From assembly GCA_041879425.1 (NCBI GenBank), contig CP090855.1, forward strand, positions 1,054,001 to 1,118,000: a DNA stretch of 64,000 nt, read 5' to 3'. A program made the position numbers and the translations under genes. Shown piece after piece: positions 1 to 8,037 of this stretch. The notes under the pieces are model-generated. The model did not search any database. It had not been told where the DNA came from and saw only the letters and a list, made by a program, of their open reading frames with translations. The stretch is from Vibrio pomeroyi (GTDB lineage: Bacteria > Pseudomonadota > Gammaproteobacteria > Enterobacterales > Vibrionaceae). Numbering within the stretch: the first letter of the stretch is position 1; every line of letters begins with the position of its first letter.

Positions 1-1016
1 TGTTCAAAAAATACATTCACACAGACAAGTAATGGGACCCCTACTAGCATTCCCATAGAGCCCCATAGCCAACCCCAAAATACAAGCCATACAAATAAAA
101 TCAGCGGATTGAGACTAAACCTTTTCCCCAGTAATGTAGGAGTAACCAATTGGCTTTCTATCAAATTAATCGCCAGGAAGATCGCAGCGACCGTCAATGC
201 GTAGCTAAACGACTCAAACTGTATAAAAGAGACTAAAGCAAAGCACGTAACTGAAACCATCGGGCCAAGATAGGGGATAAAATTCATTAAGCCTGCAAAA
301 GCGCCCCAAAGGAAAGGGTCTTGCAATCCCATCATATAAAAAGCAAAGCCAACAGTGAATCCTAAGCAAACATTAATGATGGTGATGGCGCCTATGTAAC
401 GAGACAAATCCTTTTGAACAACTTTAACCAATTCAACAGCCCTACGCTTTTCTGAAAAGCATTCAAAAAGAGATAAGCTTTGAGAATAAATTTTTCGACC
501 GTAATTCATCATGAAATACGCCATAAGAAACGCAACCAACAACTGAGTAACAATGGTTGGTGTTGTCGTAAGCACTGATTCTATAATGGAAAAAGCCGTG
601 TTATTGGTAAGCCCATCATTGGTAACAGTACTACTCATGGAGAACCCGGTGGCGTCAGTTAAGCGACTGTTTTGAGTAACCTCACTCACTTCATTAGATA
701 CATTCTCAACCAACATTGGTAATTTTGACCACCATTGCTGAGCGGGCTCACTCAACATATTCAAACTAATCACAACAAAGCCAATAAAACCAATAAGTAC
801 AGCCATTACGTTAATGACTCGAGGGATACCGAAGCGAGTAAGGTAGTTAACTAGAGGGCTACATAGCAAAGAAATAAAAGCACCAAAGATGATTGGCAAC
901 AAAAATGGCTTGGCGATATGTAATGTAAAAATAGACATCATGAGAACAGCAAGGAGCATAAAACTAGTTTGCAACACACTTCGTTGTCTAAGAATACTGT
1001 ATTTTTTTGATGTCAT
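1..1016 (-). CDS. AI-2E family (PerM-type) membrane transporter, 3' end cut by the window edge
   Basis: The reading frame starts at an ATG at 1016, with AGGA about six bases upstream, and stays open to base 1, giving about 338 visible residues. Members of the family usually have 340-370, so little is missing. The protein is very hydrophobic with about seven or eight predicted membrane segments. The C-terminal half has the family pattern, with a Gly/Pro-rich stretch (NFIPYLGP) followed by two more helices. The family includes AI-2 exporters and PerM, and Na+/H+ antiport is reported for some members, so the substrate cannot be assigned. It lies 100 bp behind the yqjDEK-like genes on the same strand and may be co-transcribed with them. 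The family call is firm and the function open. Confidence 0.85.
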   Translation of the reverse strand, partial: MTSKKYSILRQRSVLQTSFMLLAVLMMSIFTLHIAKPFLLPIIFGAFISLLCSPLVNYLTRFGIPRVINVMAVLIGFIGFVVISLNMLSEPAQQWWSKLPMLVENVSNEVSEVTQNSRLTDATGFSMSSTVTNDGLTNNTAFSIIESVLTTTPTIVTQLLVAFLMAYFMMNYGRKIYSQSLSLFECFSEKRRAVELVKVVQKDLSRYIGAITIINVCLGFTVGFAFYMMGLQDPFLWGAFAGLMNFIPYLGPMVSVTCFALVSFIQFESFSYALTVAAIFLAINLIESQLVTPTLLGKRFSLNPLILFVWLVFWGWLWGSMGMLVGVPLLVCVNVFFE

Positions 1017-1116
1017 TTTATTCCTATGAGTAGGAGGTTTTGTTTTTGAGGCTTCGTCAATTTGAATCAGGCACTCGATACCGTCAGCCAACACTAACTT
1101 GAATTAAAAATGATGG

Positions 1117-1365
1117 TTACTTAAGTAAATTAAGTATTAGCGATAGCTGTTTATAACCAAAAACAGACGATTTAAAACGATGAGTTCGATTCAAAATTAC
1201 AACACCAAGGCCTGTGATGCCAAGAGCATACAAGGGGTACTTGTGAACAAACTCTTTTCCTTTGTGACGAATAAGTCCCATACAAAGTGCAACTTGACGA
1301 GCTCTACTTCTCCCCTCAAGTCTTTTCATTTGAATCTGTCTTTGTCGATTCTTGAGTGCTGACAT
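1117..1365 (-). CDS. YqjK-like small protein
   Basis: An 82-residue basic protein. The N-terminal 25 residues are rich in Arg, Gln and Lys, and one hydrophobic stretch around residues 45-60 could be a membrane segment. The start lies inside the 3' end of the yqjE-like gene (50-bp overlap). It has a strong Shine-Dalgarno (AAGGAGG, about six bases before ATG), so it is a real overlapping gene and not a shadow. In Enterobacteria yqjD, yqjE and yqjK follow one another, and this position and size match YqjK. Sequence similarity alone would not prove it. Molecular function is unknown. Confidence 0.65.
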   Translation of the reverse strand: MSALKNRQRQIQMKRLEGRSRARQVALCMGLIRHKGKEFVHKYPLYALGITGLGVVILNRTHRFKSSVFGYKQLSLILNLLK

Positions 1366-1804
1366 GTAACCCCTCCTTCAATTGCTCTTTCGTACATTCA
1401 AAACCTATAAATTGCTTTAAGTAACTAGAACGAAGTACCAAGCATATTAGAATCAAACCGAGTGTGAATATAAACGCGCCGTAACCCGCTAACAGATTCA
1501 AAGTGAAGTAGTAGATCACTACTCCAGCACCGACGGCGATACTAAAAAGAAACAGCGGTAACAACGCAACAAAGAGGAGCTGAAACACAAGACGCTTTTT
1601 AAATGCATCAACACTATTGCGAAACTCCAATAAGAAAAGCTCTAAGGTCGATTGAGACCATTGCTGGGTATGTGTCTGTAATATAGCTAAGTCTTTCCAC
1701 AATCCATTTAACTCAGAAGCAGAACGTTTAAGATCATCCACCTTACGATCGCTCGATTTATCATTGGCAGAGTTTACTGGATCATTTTGACTATTTACCT
1801 GCAT
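1316..1804 (-). CDS. YqjE-like / phage-holin-superfamily membrane protein
   Basis: A 162-residue protein. It has a polar, charged N-terminal half (residues 1-70) followed by two long hydrophobic segments at about 73-98 and 104-126, then a polar tail. This is the layout of YqjE/holin-X type inner-membrane proteins. It lies between the DUF883 gene (35 bp upstream) and the YqjK-like gene (overlapping downstream), the same order as the E. coli yqjDEK operon. There it is linked to stationary phase and osmotic stress. It probably works with the neighbouring tail-anchored DUF883 protein. Its exact role is unknown. Confidence 0.7.
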   Translation of the reverse strand: MQVNSQNDPVNSANDKSSDRKVDDLKRSASELNGLWKDLAILQTHTQQWSQSTLELFLLEFRNSVDAFKKRLVFQLLFVALLPLFLFSIAVGAGVVIYYFTLNLLAGYGAFIFTLGLILICLVLRSSYLKQFIGFECTKEQLKEGLHVSTQESTKTDSNEKT

Positions 1805-1839
1805 AACGGTGCTCTCTCAATTGCGATGTTGATATATGG

Positions 1840-2088
1840 CTATTTGATTAACTTCGAGACAGCCCAACCAGCGAGAAACGCACAGCCAACACTCAATAAT
1901 GGACGCTCTTTAATGATGTTTTCCGCTTTCTCAGACGTGTTCTTCACACTTTCAGAGCTGGCCTCGAGAGTTTCATGGACCGCCTCTTTCACATTTTCGA
2001 TAACTTCTACTGCGGCCTCTTCAGCTTTTTCATAAGTTTCTTCAATTTGTTGTTTGGCTTCTGAATTTTTAGCGTTTGACTTTGGCAT
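1840..2088 (-). CDS. DUF883 family protein (YqjD/ElaB/YgaM type)
   Basis: An 82-residue protein. Residues 1-60 form a highly charged, Glu/Ala/Lys-rich amphipathic helix likely to be a coiled coil. A short tail-anchor segment follows (residues 64-81, containing SVGCAFLAGWAVSKLI). This is the DUF883 pattern. E. coli YqjD binds stationary-phase ribosomes and docks them at the inner membrane. It is the first gene of the yqjDEK-like operon, and a -24/-12 type promoter lies about 80 bp upstream of its ATG. The start has AGGAG close upstream. Confidence 0.85.
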   Translation of the reverse strand: MPKSNAKNSEAKQQIEETYEKAEEAAVEVIENVKEAVHETLEASSESVKNTSEKAENIIKERPLLSVGCAFLAGWAVSKLIK

Positions 2089-2129
2089 AAGTTTTCTCCT
2101 TATTTGATTATCATAAGCCAGAGAATAAT

Positions 2130-2144
2130 ATTAATACTATTAAT
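2130..2144. promoter_or_regulatory. 15-bp inverted repeat, possible activator site
   Basis: ATTAATACTATTAAT is a perfect 7-bp inverted repeat around one central base. A copy with one change is found at 7891-7905, next to the sigma-54 activator gene. It lies about 200 bp upstream of the + strand -24/-12 promoter at 2341 and just downstream of the - strand one at 2167. A role as activator binding site is inferred. AT-rich palindromes also arise by chance. Confidence 0.3.
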
Positions 2145-2166
2145 CTCTAGCTACTTTAATAATCAA

Positions 2167-2183
2167 TGCTAGCATCGTGCCAA
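2167..2183 (-). promoter_or_regulatory. sigma-54 (-24/-12) promoter of the yqjDEK-like operon
   Basis: Read on the minus strand the bases are TTGGCACGATGCTAGCA. This matches the YTGGCACGRNNNTTGCW consensus at all but one fixed position, with correct GG-to-GC spacing. The expected start of transcription is near 2156, giving a leader of about 68 bases before the DUF883 ATG at 2088. Confidence 0.8.
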
Positions 2184-2340
2184 CTTTCACAAGTACCAGA
2201 ATAATTGAAGATAAGCTCCCATATCATTAATAAATGGCATTAATCAATGTAATAATTTCACTAGAAAACATCTATTAATGTATTTTTTACAAAAACAAAG
2301 TAAAACCTTAGACGAAACAAGCTGAATATAGGGTTATTAA

Positions 2341-2357
2341 TTGGCATAAAAAATGCA
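2341..2357 (+). promoter_or_regulatory. sigma-54 (-24/-12) promoter of the four-helix-bundle gene pair
   Basis: TTGGCATAAAAAATGCA has the GG and GC elements at the exact sigma-54 spacing, with weaker agreement between them. The start of transcription would be near 2368, 26 bases before the ATG at 2394. It is divergent from the promoter at 2167-2183. Confidence 0.7.
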
Positions 2358-2393
2358 ATAAACCAAATACAGCTTAGAACCAAATGAGGATTC

Positions 2394-2822
2394 ATGAGAA
2401 ACCAAAGTATATTATCTATTGTTAACCTGATAAAAAGTGGAAATATTATTTACGAAAAAGCGATATCCAACATAAGAAGTGAAAAGATGGCAAAAAATCT
2501 TTTTGATATCTACACGGTAAAGAAATGTGCAGAGTTAAAGTTACAATCTTTAACTTACTACTCAAAAATACATCAAGAACAGATACCCGCTAGTTATACG
2601 ATAAATGCCAGAGAGCGCTGTATTGAAGCGGAAGATACAAAAGGTAAAAACAATCAAGAGCTCTATTTAAAGCACCTAGAAGGTGTCGAGACAAAGATCA
2701 TTTCCGACATTGAATCACTGCTAGAAACTAACCCTGATTTAGAAGGGAGAAGAAGATTAAAAGTGGTAAAAAATGAAATGGAATCATGTCGAGACCAAAT
2801 ACACAACATGCGTCAGAATTAG
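2394..2822 (+). CDS. Four-helix-bundle protein resembling the PA2169/DUF2383 family
   Basis: A 142-residue soluble, mostly helical protein. Its pattern resembles the DUF2383 (PA2169) ferritin-like bundle. A helix starts with IVNLIKSGNIIYEKA, a second holds LKLQSLTYYSKIH, and a third is of the type LKHLEGVETKIISDI. The last carries CRDQIHNMR where DUF2383 proteins have a conserved H/RDxIxxLR end. GAGG precedes the ATG and a -24/-12 promoter lies 37 bp upstream. Proteins of this kind often sit in stress islands with BON, hemerythrin and YqjD-like genes, as here. The family assignment is by pattern only. No enzymatic role is known. Confidence 0.6.
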   Translation: MRNQSILSIVNLIKSGNIIYEKAISNIRSEKMAKNLFDIYTVKKCAELKLQSLTYYSKIHQEQIPASYTINARERCIEAEDTKGKNNQELYLKHLEGVETKIISDIESLLETNPDLEGRRRLKVVKNEMESCRDQIHNMRQN

Positions 2823-2929
2823 TTATTAGCGAATGATAGTTGGAAATCAGAATCAAAGAAAAGGCTTATTTTAATTATTATAAATCAACTGAAATTATAA
2901 ATACTACTGAGATAAAAAGGAGTAATGAT

Positions 2930-3340
2930 ATGTTGTTTAAAAAGGACAATGATCCTCTTGAGGTAATTCACTATAAAGGCATAGAAAAAATACTATGTAC
3001 ATTGAAAGATCACTACTTCTCATGTGTTGACCTAATTGAACAGAAAGCACATGGGAACATTGCAAGAGCTGCAAATCGATTTATAAAAGTTGAACGTTCA
3101 TTAATAAACGAAGTAAACACCAAGTTCTGCATTAACAATGAAGTTAATGACAATGACATATTGAGTCAGCCCCCTGCGTTAATTGTTAGTTATAACGATA
3201 TGTACCAGAGTAATTTAAGCCTAATTTCTTACCTCAAAAACACTATTAGAAAGTTTAACAATCAACATATGTCTGCTTTTTTCTCCTATTGGGTTGCGGC
3301 GTTGCAAGTTGAAAATGATGAGATAGCAAAGCATTTGTAA
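2930..3340 (+). CDS. Hypothetical helical protein, likely partner of the upstream bundle protein
   Basis: The frame opens earlier, but the best start is the ATG at 2930, which has AAGGAG seven bases upstream. That gives 136 residues. The protein is helical and soluble, with no signal peptide or membrane segment. Its rhythm is like the preceding protein (long helices with scattered His, Glu and Asn; two Cys, at about residues 25 and 67), so it may be a diverged relative. It lies 107 bp after that gene and before a bidirectional terminator. I do not recognise a family. Confidence 0.6.
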   Translation: MLFKKDNDPLEVIHYKGIEKILCTLKDHYFSCVDLIEQKAHGNIARAANRFIKVERSLINEVNTKFCINNEVNDNDILSQPPALIVSYNDMYQSNLSLISYLKNTIRKFNNQHMSAFFSYWVAALQVENDEIAKHL

Positions 3341-3468
3341 CAGATATAACCCATCTAAAATAGATACGATTAATTAACTTGAGAAGAGAATCAAAGCCTA
3401 CAACACAATCATTAAACAGTGGGAATAATCTAGGTTTAATTCTGATCTAATTCTGACATCACTCAAAA

Positions 3469-3506
3469 TAAAAAGCGTCGAGGCATATTGCCTTGACGCT
3501 TTTTTA
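3469..3506. terminator. Bidirectional rho-independent terminator
   Basis: The stem GCGTCGAGGCA pairs with TGCCTTGACGC (one G-T pair) and has T runs on both sides. It separates the + strand pair ending at 3340 from the - strand mscS gene ending at 3529. Confidence 0.85.
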
Positions 3507-3528
3507 CGAGAGGGACCGCTATGTTATT

Positions 3529-4446
3529 CTAGGAAGCGTCATCGACAGCCCCAGTCATCATTCTAGACAGACTTTTACCGCCTTTGGGATCAAAATCAAG
3601 TGTTCTAATCGGAAACGGTATTGTCATTCCAGCCTCTGATAATGACTCTTTAACCGCTATAATACCGTCGTGCTTTGCGTCCATATAACCGAAACCTCCT
3701 GGGTACTCAATCCAAAACCAAACCAATAAGTTAACGCTACTATCAGAAAAGCTTGAAGCGTAAACCGTCGTATCTTCTTTCCGACTAACATAAGACTTTT
3801 GGTTTATCGCTTTGGTTATCACCTCAGCGGCTCTTTTGGGACAGTCTGCGTAGGAAATCCCCACAGGGATCTCGACCCTTCTTCGTCCTTTTCGACTGTA
3901 GTTCGTCAAAATATTTCGGAAAACCATCTTATTGGGAATCATGACGTGTTGACCAGAGAACGTTTCAACCAGTGTATTTCGTAAGTTTATTTTGACTATG
4001 GTACCCATGACATCGTTGGAACCAACAACATCGCCAATTTTAAAAGGTTTACGAATACTCATTGTAATACCTGAAATGAGGTTCTCAGTCATATCTTGAA
4101 AAGCAAAACCGATAGCTAAACCTAGAATACCGGCACCGGCAAGCAACGATGTAACCGTACCTTGGAGCCCAACAAAATCTAACGCGACAAAAAATCCAAT
4201 AGTAACAATGGTAACCTTAACAATAGAAGCCAGTAAGTTAATGACTTCTTGAGAGTCGACAACTCTATTGCTCAATCTTTTAAACAACTTACCGCTTATG
4301 TTGGCAACAAAGATAAAAATAAGAAACGTAACAAAAGCAACAATCAGGTTAGGGATAAGTTTAATTGCTTCAACTAACCAATGCTCTAACTTACCCTCTA
4401 TCAGATGCTGAAACTTCTCTAAGTTAAAAGAGAGATTCATTTCCAT
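3529..4446 (-). CDS. MscS family small-conductance mechanosensitive channel
   Basis: A 305-residue MscS-type channel. There are three membrane segments (about 28-52, 68-90 and 95-120). The last is the Gly/Ala-rich pore helix with LLAGAGILGLAIGFAFQD, followed by the beta domain with VIPNK-like MIPNKMVFRNILTNYS. Channels of this family open on membrane tension and release solutes on osmotic downshift. That fits the ectoine and betaine genes further along. GGAG precedes the ATG. It follows the phosphatase-kinase gene by 28 bp and is probably in one operon with it. Confidence 0.92.
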   Translation of the reverse strand: MEMNLSFNLEKFQHLIEGKLEHWLVEAIKLIPNLIVAFVTFLIFIFVANISGKLFKRLSNRVVDSQEVINLLASIVKVTIVTIGFFVALDFVGLQGTVTSLLAGAGILGLAIGFAFQDMTENLISGITMSIRKPFKIGDVVGSNDVMGTIVKINLRNTLVETFSGQHVMIPNKMVFRNILTNYSRKGRRRVEIPVGISYADCPKRAAEVITKAINQKSYVSRKEDTTVYASSFSDSSVNLLVWFWIEYPGGFGYMDAKHDGIIAVKESLSEAGMTIPFPIRTLDFDPKGGKSLSRMMTGAVDDAS

Positions 4447-4474
4447 GGTGTCTCCTTCTTATTCAATATGCGGA

Positions 4475-6088
4475 TTATTCAATACAAACCGTTAAGGCTT
4501 GCTTATCAATACTTATCTCCAGTGAATCAGCCGAATACGTCTCTCCATCAATCACGTATGAAATAGGTCGGTCAGAATCAATTTTAACGAGCTGTGCCGA
4601 AGCATAAGTAAAGTAACTAGCTTGTTCTTTCGCTCCGAGACTCGATAACAACAGATCAGATAGAGCGATAGCTCGTTTACTAAGTGAATTTGTGTTTTCC
4701 AAATAGGTAATATGCAGCTTCCCATCATCCGGCCTAGGAGGCTGTCCCCCTTGAGCAAGCACAGTACTAAAAGGGGAAGAGTTCGCCACGACCAAACTTT
4801 GTAGTTTCATACTTTGTGATGGTTGGTCATCGATTGAAATTTGAAAATGTTGATTATCGTCGGTGATTACTGCATTGAAGAACCCAGTCAAATACGCGAA
4901 TTGCCCTTTTTCATTTTTTTGTTCTCGATGTGCGTAATCGATCATCTGTTCTTCAAATCCAATACCAAGAAGCAGTAATATTGGTTGTTGATTACAGAAC
5001 GCCAGATCGATTCTTTTTGAGTTGCCAGATAAAATAGCCTCACACGCTTTTTCAACAGGCGATATTTTCGAGGTCAATCCATAAAGCATATGACATAGAG
5101 CGTTCGCGGTACCCAAAGGTATAATCCCGAGTTGTGTATCAGTCTTCCTAACTTGCCTTGCGACTTCACTAACCGTCCCATCGCCACCTGCAACGATAAT
5201 ATGCGCAGTATTCCGGTCTTTGGCCTGCTTAGCTAATATTTCTGCTGATACTTCTTGGCTAGTAAGAAAAATATCTAAACTGTACTTTCTCGTAAGTTCA
5301 CGAATAACCTGTTGTTCATTCGCCAACCATTTACCACCACCTGCAACAGGGTTGGCAATAAGGCAAGCTTTATGGCCAAGAGTGAGCAAACCTTTATCAC
5401 TGATTGCTTGAAGTGTTTTCAGTTGTAGATGGTTCAATTGGGCTGTACTTCGCACGTCGTTAATACTTTTCAAGACCTGCTCTACAGTAAGTGACGGATT
5501 TTTTGCTAAAAGATAGGCAGCTACGACAAAGACAGAACGTCCTCGACCGAGAGCACAATGCACAACAACCGATCTAGATTGATTGATTTGGGTATCGATC
5601 CAATTTATAGCATGTTTAAGCTTATGCATTTTAGGGACTTTATGATCAAGAACCGGGGTGTTTAAATAGCGAAATTGATCACCGGTCATTGCACTTTCTA
5701 AACCAGAAAACTCAGCTGTAACATCTACAATACAATGGATGTTTTGAGATTCTAAGAACGATAAATCTGAAGGGAACAAACGACGAGATACATATAAACC
5801 TTTTCCAACCTTCTGTATTGGTTCAACTTTATCTCTTTTAATTGCCCATGCATTGTACAGTCGAACACCTAAGAAGAATGGAATGAAGATCCATCTAATC
5901 CACCACACTATTTTCCCATCGCTAGTCTTCCTAAATATTGACGGCATATCGAAGATGTAGGCAACACTAACGATGAACATCGACAAACTACACCAGGCAA
6001 AAACACCACGGATTATTAGCTGTGGTATAAGAGCAGCAGCAAAAAAACAAGCTATAGCAAGAAGCATATAATATTTAATAATAAACAT
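4475..6088 (-). CDS. Fusion: membrane anchor + dual-specificity phosphatase + YegS/DAGK lipid kinase
   Basis: A 537-residue three-part protein. Residues 1-80 hold two or three membrane segments. Residues about 95-232 are a dual-specificity-type phosphatase with the P-loop HCALGRGRS (Cys178, Arg184) and an upstream Asp148 as possible general acid. Residues about 240-537 form a diacylglycerol/sphingosine-kinase-type catalytic domain with IANPVAGGG near 244 and the nucleotide-binding GGDGT at 301-305. The kinase part phosphorylates lipids or similar alcohols in this family. The phosphatase could act on phospholipid head groups or inositol-type phosphates. No substrate can be read from the sequence. 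AAGG precedes the ATG, and mscS follows in the same operon. Confidence 0.85.
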   Translation of the reverse strand: MFIIKYYMLLAIACFFAAALIPQLIIRGVFAWCSLSMFIVSVAYIFDMPSIFRKTSDGKIVWWIRWIFIPFFLGVRLYNAWAIKRDKVEPIQKVGKGLYVSRRLFPSDLSFLESQNIHCIVDVTAEFSGLESAMTGDQFRYLNTPVLDHKVPKMHKLKHAINWIDTQINQSRSVVVHCALGRGRSVFVVAAYLLAKNPSLTVEQVLKSINDVRSTAQLNHLQLKTLQAISDKGLLTLGHKACLIANPVAGGGKWLANEQQVIRELTRKYSLDIFLTSQEVSAEILAKQAKDRNTAHIIVAGGDGTVSEVARQVRKTDTQLGIIPLGTANALCHMLYGLTSKISPVEKACEAILSGNSKRIDLAFCNQQPILLLLGIGFEEQMIDYAHREQKNEKGQFAYLTGFFNAVITDDNQHFQISIDDQPSQSMKLQSLVVANSSPFSTVLAQGGQPPRPDDGKLHITYLENTNSLSKRAIALSDLLLSSLGAKEQASYFTYASAQLVKIDSDRPISYVIDGETYSADSLEISIDKQALTVCIE

Positions 6089-6161
6089 GTTACGCCTTAA
6101 TTTATCCGTGAATTTAAATATATTTATCCGTAAATTTATCTATCTCTAAATTAAATAAAAG

Positions 6162-6187
6162 AAGGGCTCAAGAATGAGCCCTTAGCT
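6162..6187 (-). terminator. Rho-independent terminator of the BON-hemerythrin operon
   Basis: AAGGGCTCA and TGAGCCCTT form a perfect 9-bp stem with a four-base loop at 6162-6183. On the minus strand it is followed by CTTTTATTTAATTT. It lies between the hemerythrin gene and the phosphatase-kinase gene. Confidence 0.85.
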
Positions 6188-6238
6188 TGATAACAAAGCA
6201 GTTTTATACTTATTTAAAGAATTTGATTACTTCGTGAT

Positions 6239-6667
6239 TCAAGCAACCTCTTTTTCATATTTACGAGCTAATGTTTCTTTTTGTTCAGTATCTAAGACTC
6301 GACCTGCGGTTTGAAAAAAACGCTGCTCTTCTTCTTCTAAATGATGTTCAACCTTATCTCTTAATGTTTTCATTAAAACAAGCCAAGCTGGTGAAGACAT
6401 CTCTGTATCATCGAGTTGAGCGAGTATTTTGTCGATTCCATGATGTTCAGCGATTCCATGTCTAGTCATGTCAATGGATTGATCACTCTCGATCAAAGGT
6501 GCATAAAAATGGCGCTCTTCTGCAATCGCATGCTTGGTTAACTCATCCTTAAGGTTAACATAGAGTTCTTGCCTAGCTTGTGTGTCTCCCGAAGTTTGGA
6601 GTAACGCATCCATCAAAAGTCGTTGCTTTTCATGACTGTCTTTGAGCACATCAAATATATTTTTCAT
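6239..6667 (-). CDS. Hemerythrin (HHE) domain protein
   Basis: A 142-residue four-helix protein with the HHE-type metal ligands in order: DSHEKQR near residue 11, HAIAEERHFY near 46, EHHGIDKIL near 75 and HHLEEEEQRFF near 112. Such proteins bind a di-iron centre and are tied to oxygen, NO or oxidative-stress sensing. The length is normal for a stand-alone HHE protein. AGGA precedes the ATG. It is the last gene of a four-gene minus-strand group (BON, DUF1328, lipoprotein, hemerythrin) ending at a clear terminator. Confidence 0.9.
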   Translation of the reverse strand: MKNIFDVLKDSHEKQRLLMDALLQTSGDTQARQELYVNLKDELTKHAIAEERHFYAPLIESDQSIDMTRHGIAEHHGIDKILAQLDDTEMSSPAWLVLMKTLRDKVEHHLEEEEQRFFQTAGRVLDTEQKETLARKYEKEVA

Positions 6668-6737
6668 GTCTAATTCCTACTTCATTGGTTTATTTTTATG
6701 AGGATTTTGGCATCTCATTGCACTCTAGATGACAGTT

Positions 6738-6935
6738 CTAGCAATCTTCATCTTTCGCATCTAAATGCTCTTTAATATTTTCACAGCTATCTTCTATTGC
6801 GTTTTGAGTATCCTCTACAACCTCATCTACATTTTCCCCGGCTTGTTCCATCGGACCTTCATCACTACATGCCGCAAGTGCAAATGTAATACCCACAATA
6901 GTTAAAAAACGGTAAGCGTTCGATTTGATGTTCAT
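6738..6935 (-). CDS. Small acidic lipoprotein
   Basis: A 65-residue protein with a signal peptide and lipobox LAAC (Cys23). A very acidic 42-residue mature part is rich in Glu, Asp and Val, with two more cysteines near the end. This resembles small lipoproteins often annotated beside stress genes, and no function is known. AGGAG lies six to seven bases before the ATG. The upstream DUF1328 gene ends only 8 bp away, so the two are co-translated from one message. Confidence 0.8.
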   Translation of the reverse strand: MNIKSNAYRFLTIVGITFALAACSDEGPMEQAGENVDEVVEDTQNAIEDSCENIKEHLDAKDEDC

Positions 6936-6943
6936 ATAAACTC

Positions 6944-7114
6944 CTAATGTTTGTTTTTATTCAGCAACATAATTACCACTGAAACCAGTAGTGATATTGC
7001 AAATATATAAAATATGATCTTTGCTACTGTCGCAGCAGCCCCAGCGATACCACTAAATCCCAATAGGGCGGCAATAATTGCGACAATAAAAAATATTAGC
7101 GACCAGCGAATCAT
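6944..7114 (-). CDS. DUF1328/UPF0391 small membrane protein (YtjA-like)
   Basis: A 56-residue protein starting MIRWSLIFFIVAIIAALLG, with two membrane segments joined by a Gly/Ala turn (GIAGAAA near residues 22-28) and a short Asn/Lys tail. This is the DUF1328 family, typified by E. coli YtjA. It lies between the BON gene (42 bp upstream) and the small lipoprotein (8 bp downstream). The family is common in stress-related gene groups and its function is unknown. Confidence 0.9.
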   Translation of the reverse strand: MIRWSLIFFIVAIIAALLGFSGIAGAAATVAKIIFYIFAISLLVSVVIMLLNKNKH

Positions 7115-7156
7115 CGTTATTCCCCAATTTTTAATAAATTACCAATTGTAGAGAGG

Positions 7157-7702
7157 TTAAATAATATTTAATTTATCCACCACTTTCTCTACATTCGGGG
7201 TATTATTTGCTATAGATAAAGCTAAGTCGTGTTCACTGCTTGATGAAACTGAACCTTTCAAGATAACCACACTGTTTTCGGTTTTAACTTGAATATCGCT
7301 ACCACTAACATTGGTATTCATTAATAAACGAGTGATTACCAGTGTCTTTATGTGAGCATCAGTCAAAGCTTGTACGGCTGCGGGTGTTTTTTCTTTGTCT
7401 TCATCAATCACTGTAAGTTCGTTTTTTACAGACTTAACGTCATCTAGGCTTAGCACTAACTCTTCTGCCAAATCTTTCTCTGTTTCATTTTTAACCGAGC
7501 CAGTTAAAGTAACCACTCGATTTTTAACGTAGGTGTTGATGTCAAATGAGTTTAAATTAGTATTCAGTAATAAAGTCGTTTCTGCTTTTCCATCAATCCA
7601 CGCATCGAAAGTTTCTTTTTCCCACATGCTATTAGCAAAAACAGTTGATGAAGAAGTTGCAATCAAAGTAGCTAATAATATTTTACTTGCAGTATTTCTC
7701 AT
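7157..7702 (-). CDS. Periplasmic protein with two BON domains (OsmY-like)
   Basis: A 181-residue protein with a signal peptide (residues 1-23) and two BON domains (about 37-100 and 113-180). Each has the hallmark pattern of a hydrophobic strand, V(I/T)LxGSV and a later V..V...L end. E. coli OsmY, also with two BON domains, is an osmotically induced periplasmic chaperone that binds membranes, and a similar role is likely. GAGGAG precedes the ATG. A close-to-consensus sigma-54 promoter lies directly upstream, giving a leader of about 26 bases. Confidence 0.88.
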   Translation of the reverse strand: MRNTASKILLATLIATSSSTVFANSMWEKETFDAWIDGKAETTLLLNTNLNSFDINTYVKNRVVTLTGSVKNETEKDLAEELVLSLDDVKSVKNELTVIDEDKEKTPAAVQALTDAHIKTLVITRLLMNTNVSGSDIQVKTENSVVILKGSVSSSSEHDLALSIANNTPNVEKVVDKLNII

Positions 7703-7738
7703 TAATTATCTCCTCTAGTTAACTGACACTTGTACAAT

Positions 7739-7755
7739 TGCAACCAGCATGCCAA
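7739..7755 (-). promoter_or_regulatory. sigma-54 (-24/-12) promoter of the BON-DUF1328-lipoprotein-hemerythrin operon
   Basis: Read on the minus strand: TTGGCATGCTGGTTGCA. It agrees with the consensus at the GG and TTGC elements and has exact spacing. Transcription would start near 7728, 26 bases before the BON ATG, the same geometry as the promoter at 2341. Confidence 0.82.
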
Positions 7756-7890
7756 CTTTTTAACTGACTGAAAATAAAGGATTTACACTTTAATTTTGAA
7801 AATTTACCATTGGTAAAATAATCGGAAGTGTATTAATTACACGAGTATTTTGTAAAAATTATCATCAATGGAGATCCTAGAATAATTAAT

Positions 7891-7905
7891 ATCAATACTA
7901 TTAAT
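7891..7905. promoter_or_regulatory. Second copy of the 15-bp near-palindrome
   Basis: ATCAATACTATTAAT differs by one base from the perfect palindrome at 2130-2144. It lies about 135 bp upstream of both the BON promoter and the activator gene, a usual distance for a sigma-54 enhancer. Function is inferred. Confidence 0.35.
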
Positions 7906-8037
7906 TAGCCACTTCTACTATCAGTAATATTGTAACTACATTTAAAAGGTGGCGTATAGTAAATGATAGATTCGTATTTGAAGGACATCATGTTATTATC
8001 AAGGTCGTTTTCTGTCGTACAAAAAGAGAGTTAAATC

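Noticed and set aside
1031..1116. TTGGC on the minus strand upstream of the PerM-type gene as a sigma-54 promoter
   Set aside because: The GC element is missing at the required distance.
3091..3110. TTGAACGTTCA, a BetI-box match
   Set aside because: It lies inside a coding region far from bet genes; a 10-bp palindrome can occur by chance.
6707..6722. TTGGCATCTCATTGCA, a -24/-12 look-alike on the plus strand
   Set aside because: The spacing between GG and GC is one base too short, and no plus-strand gene follows.
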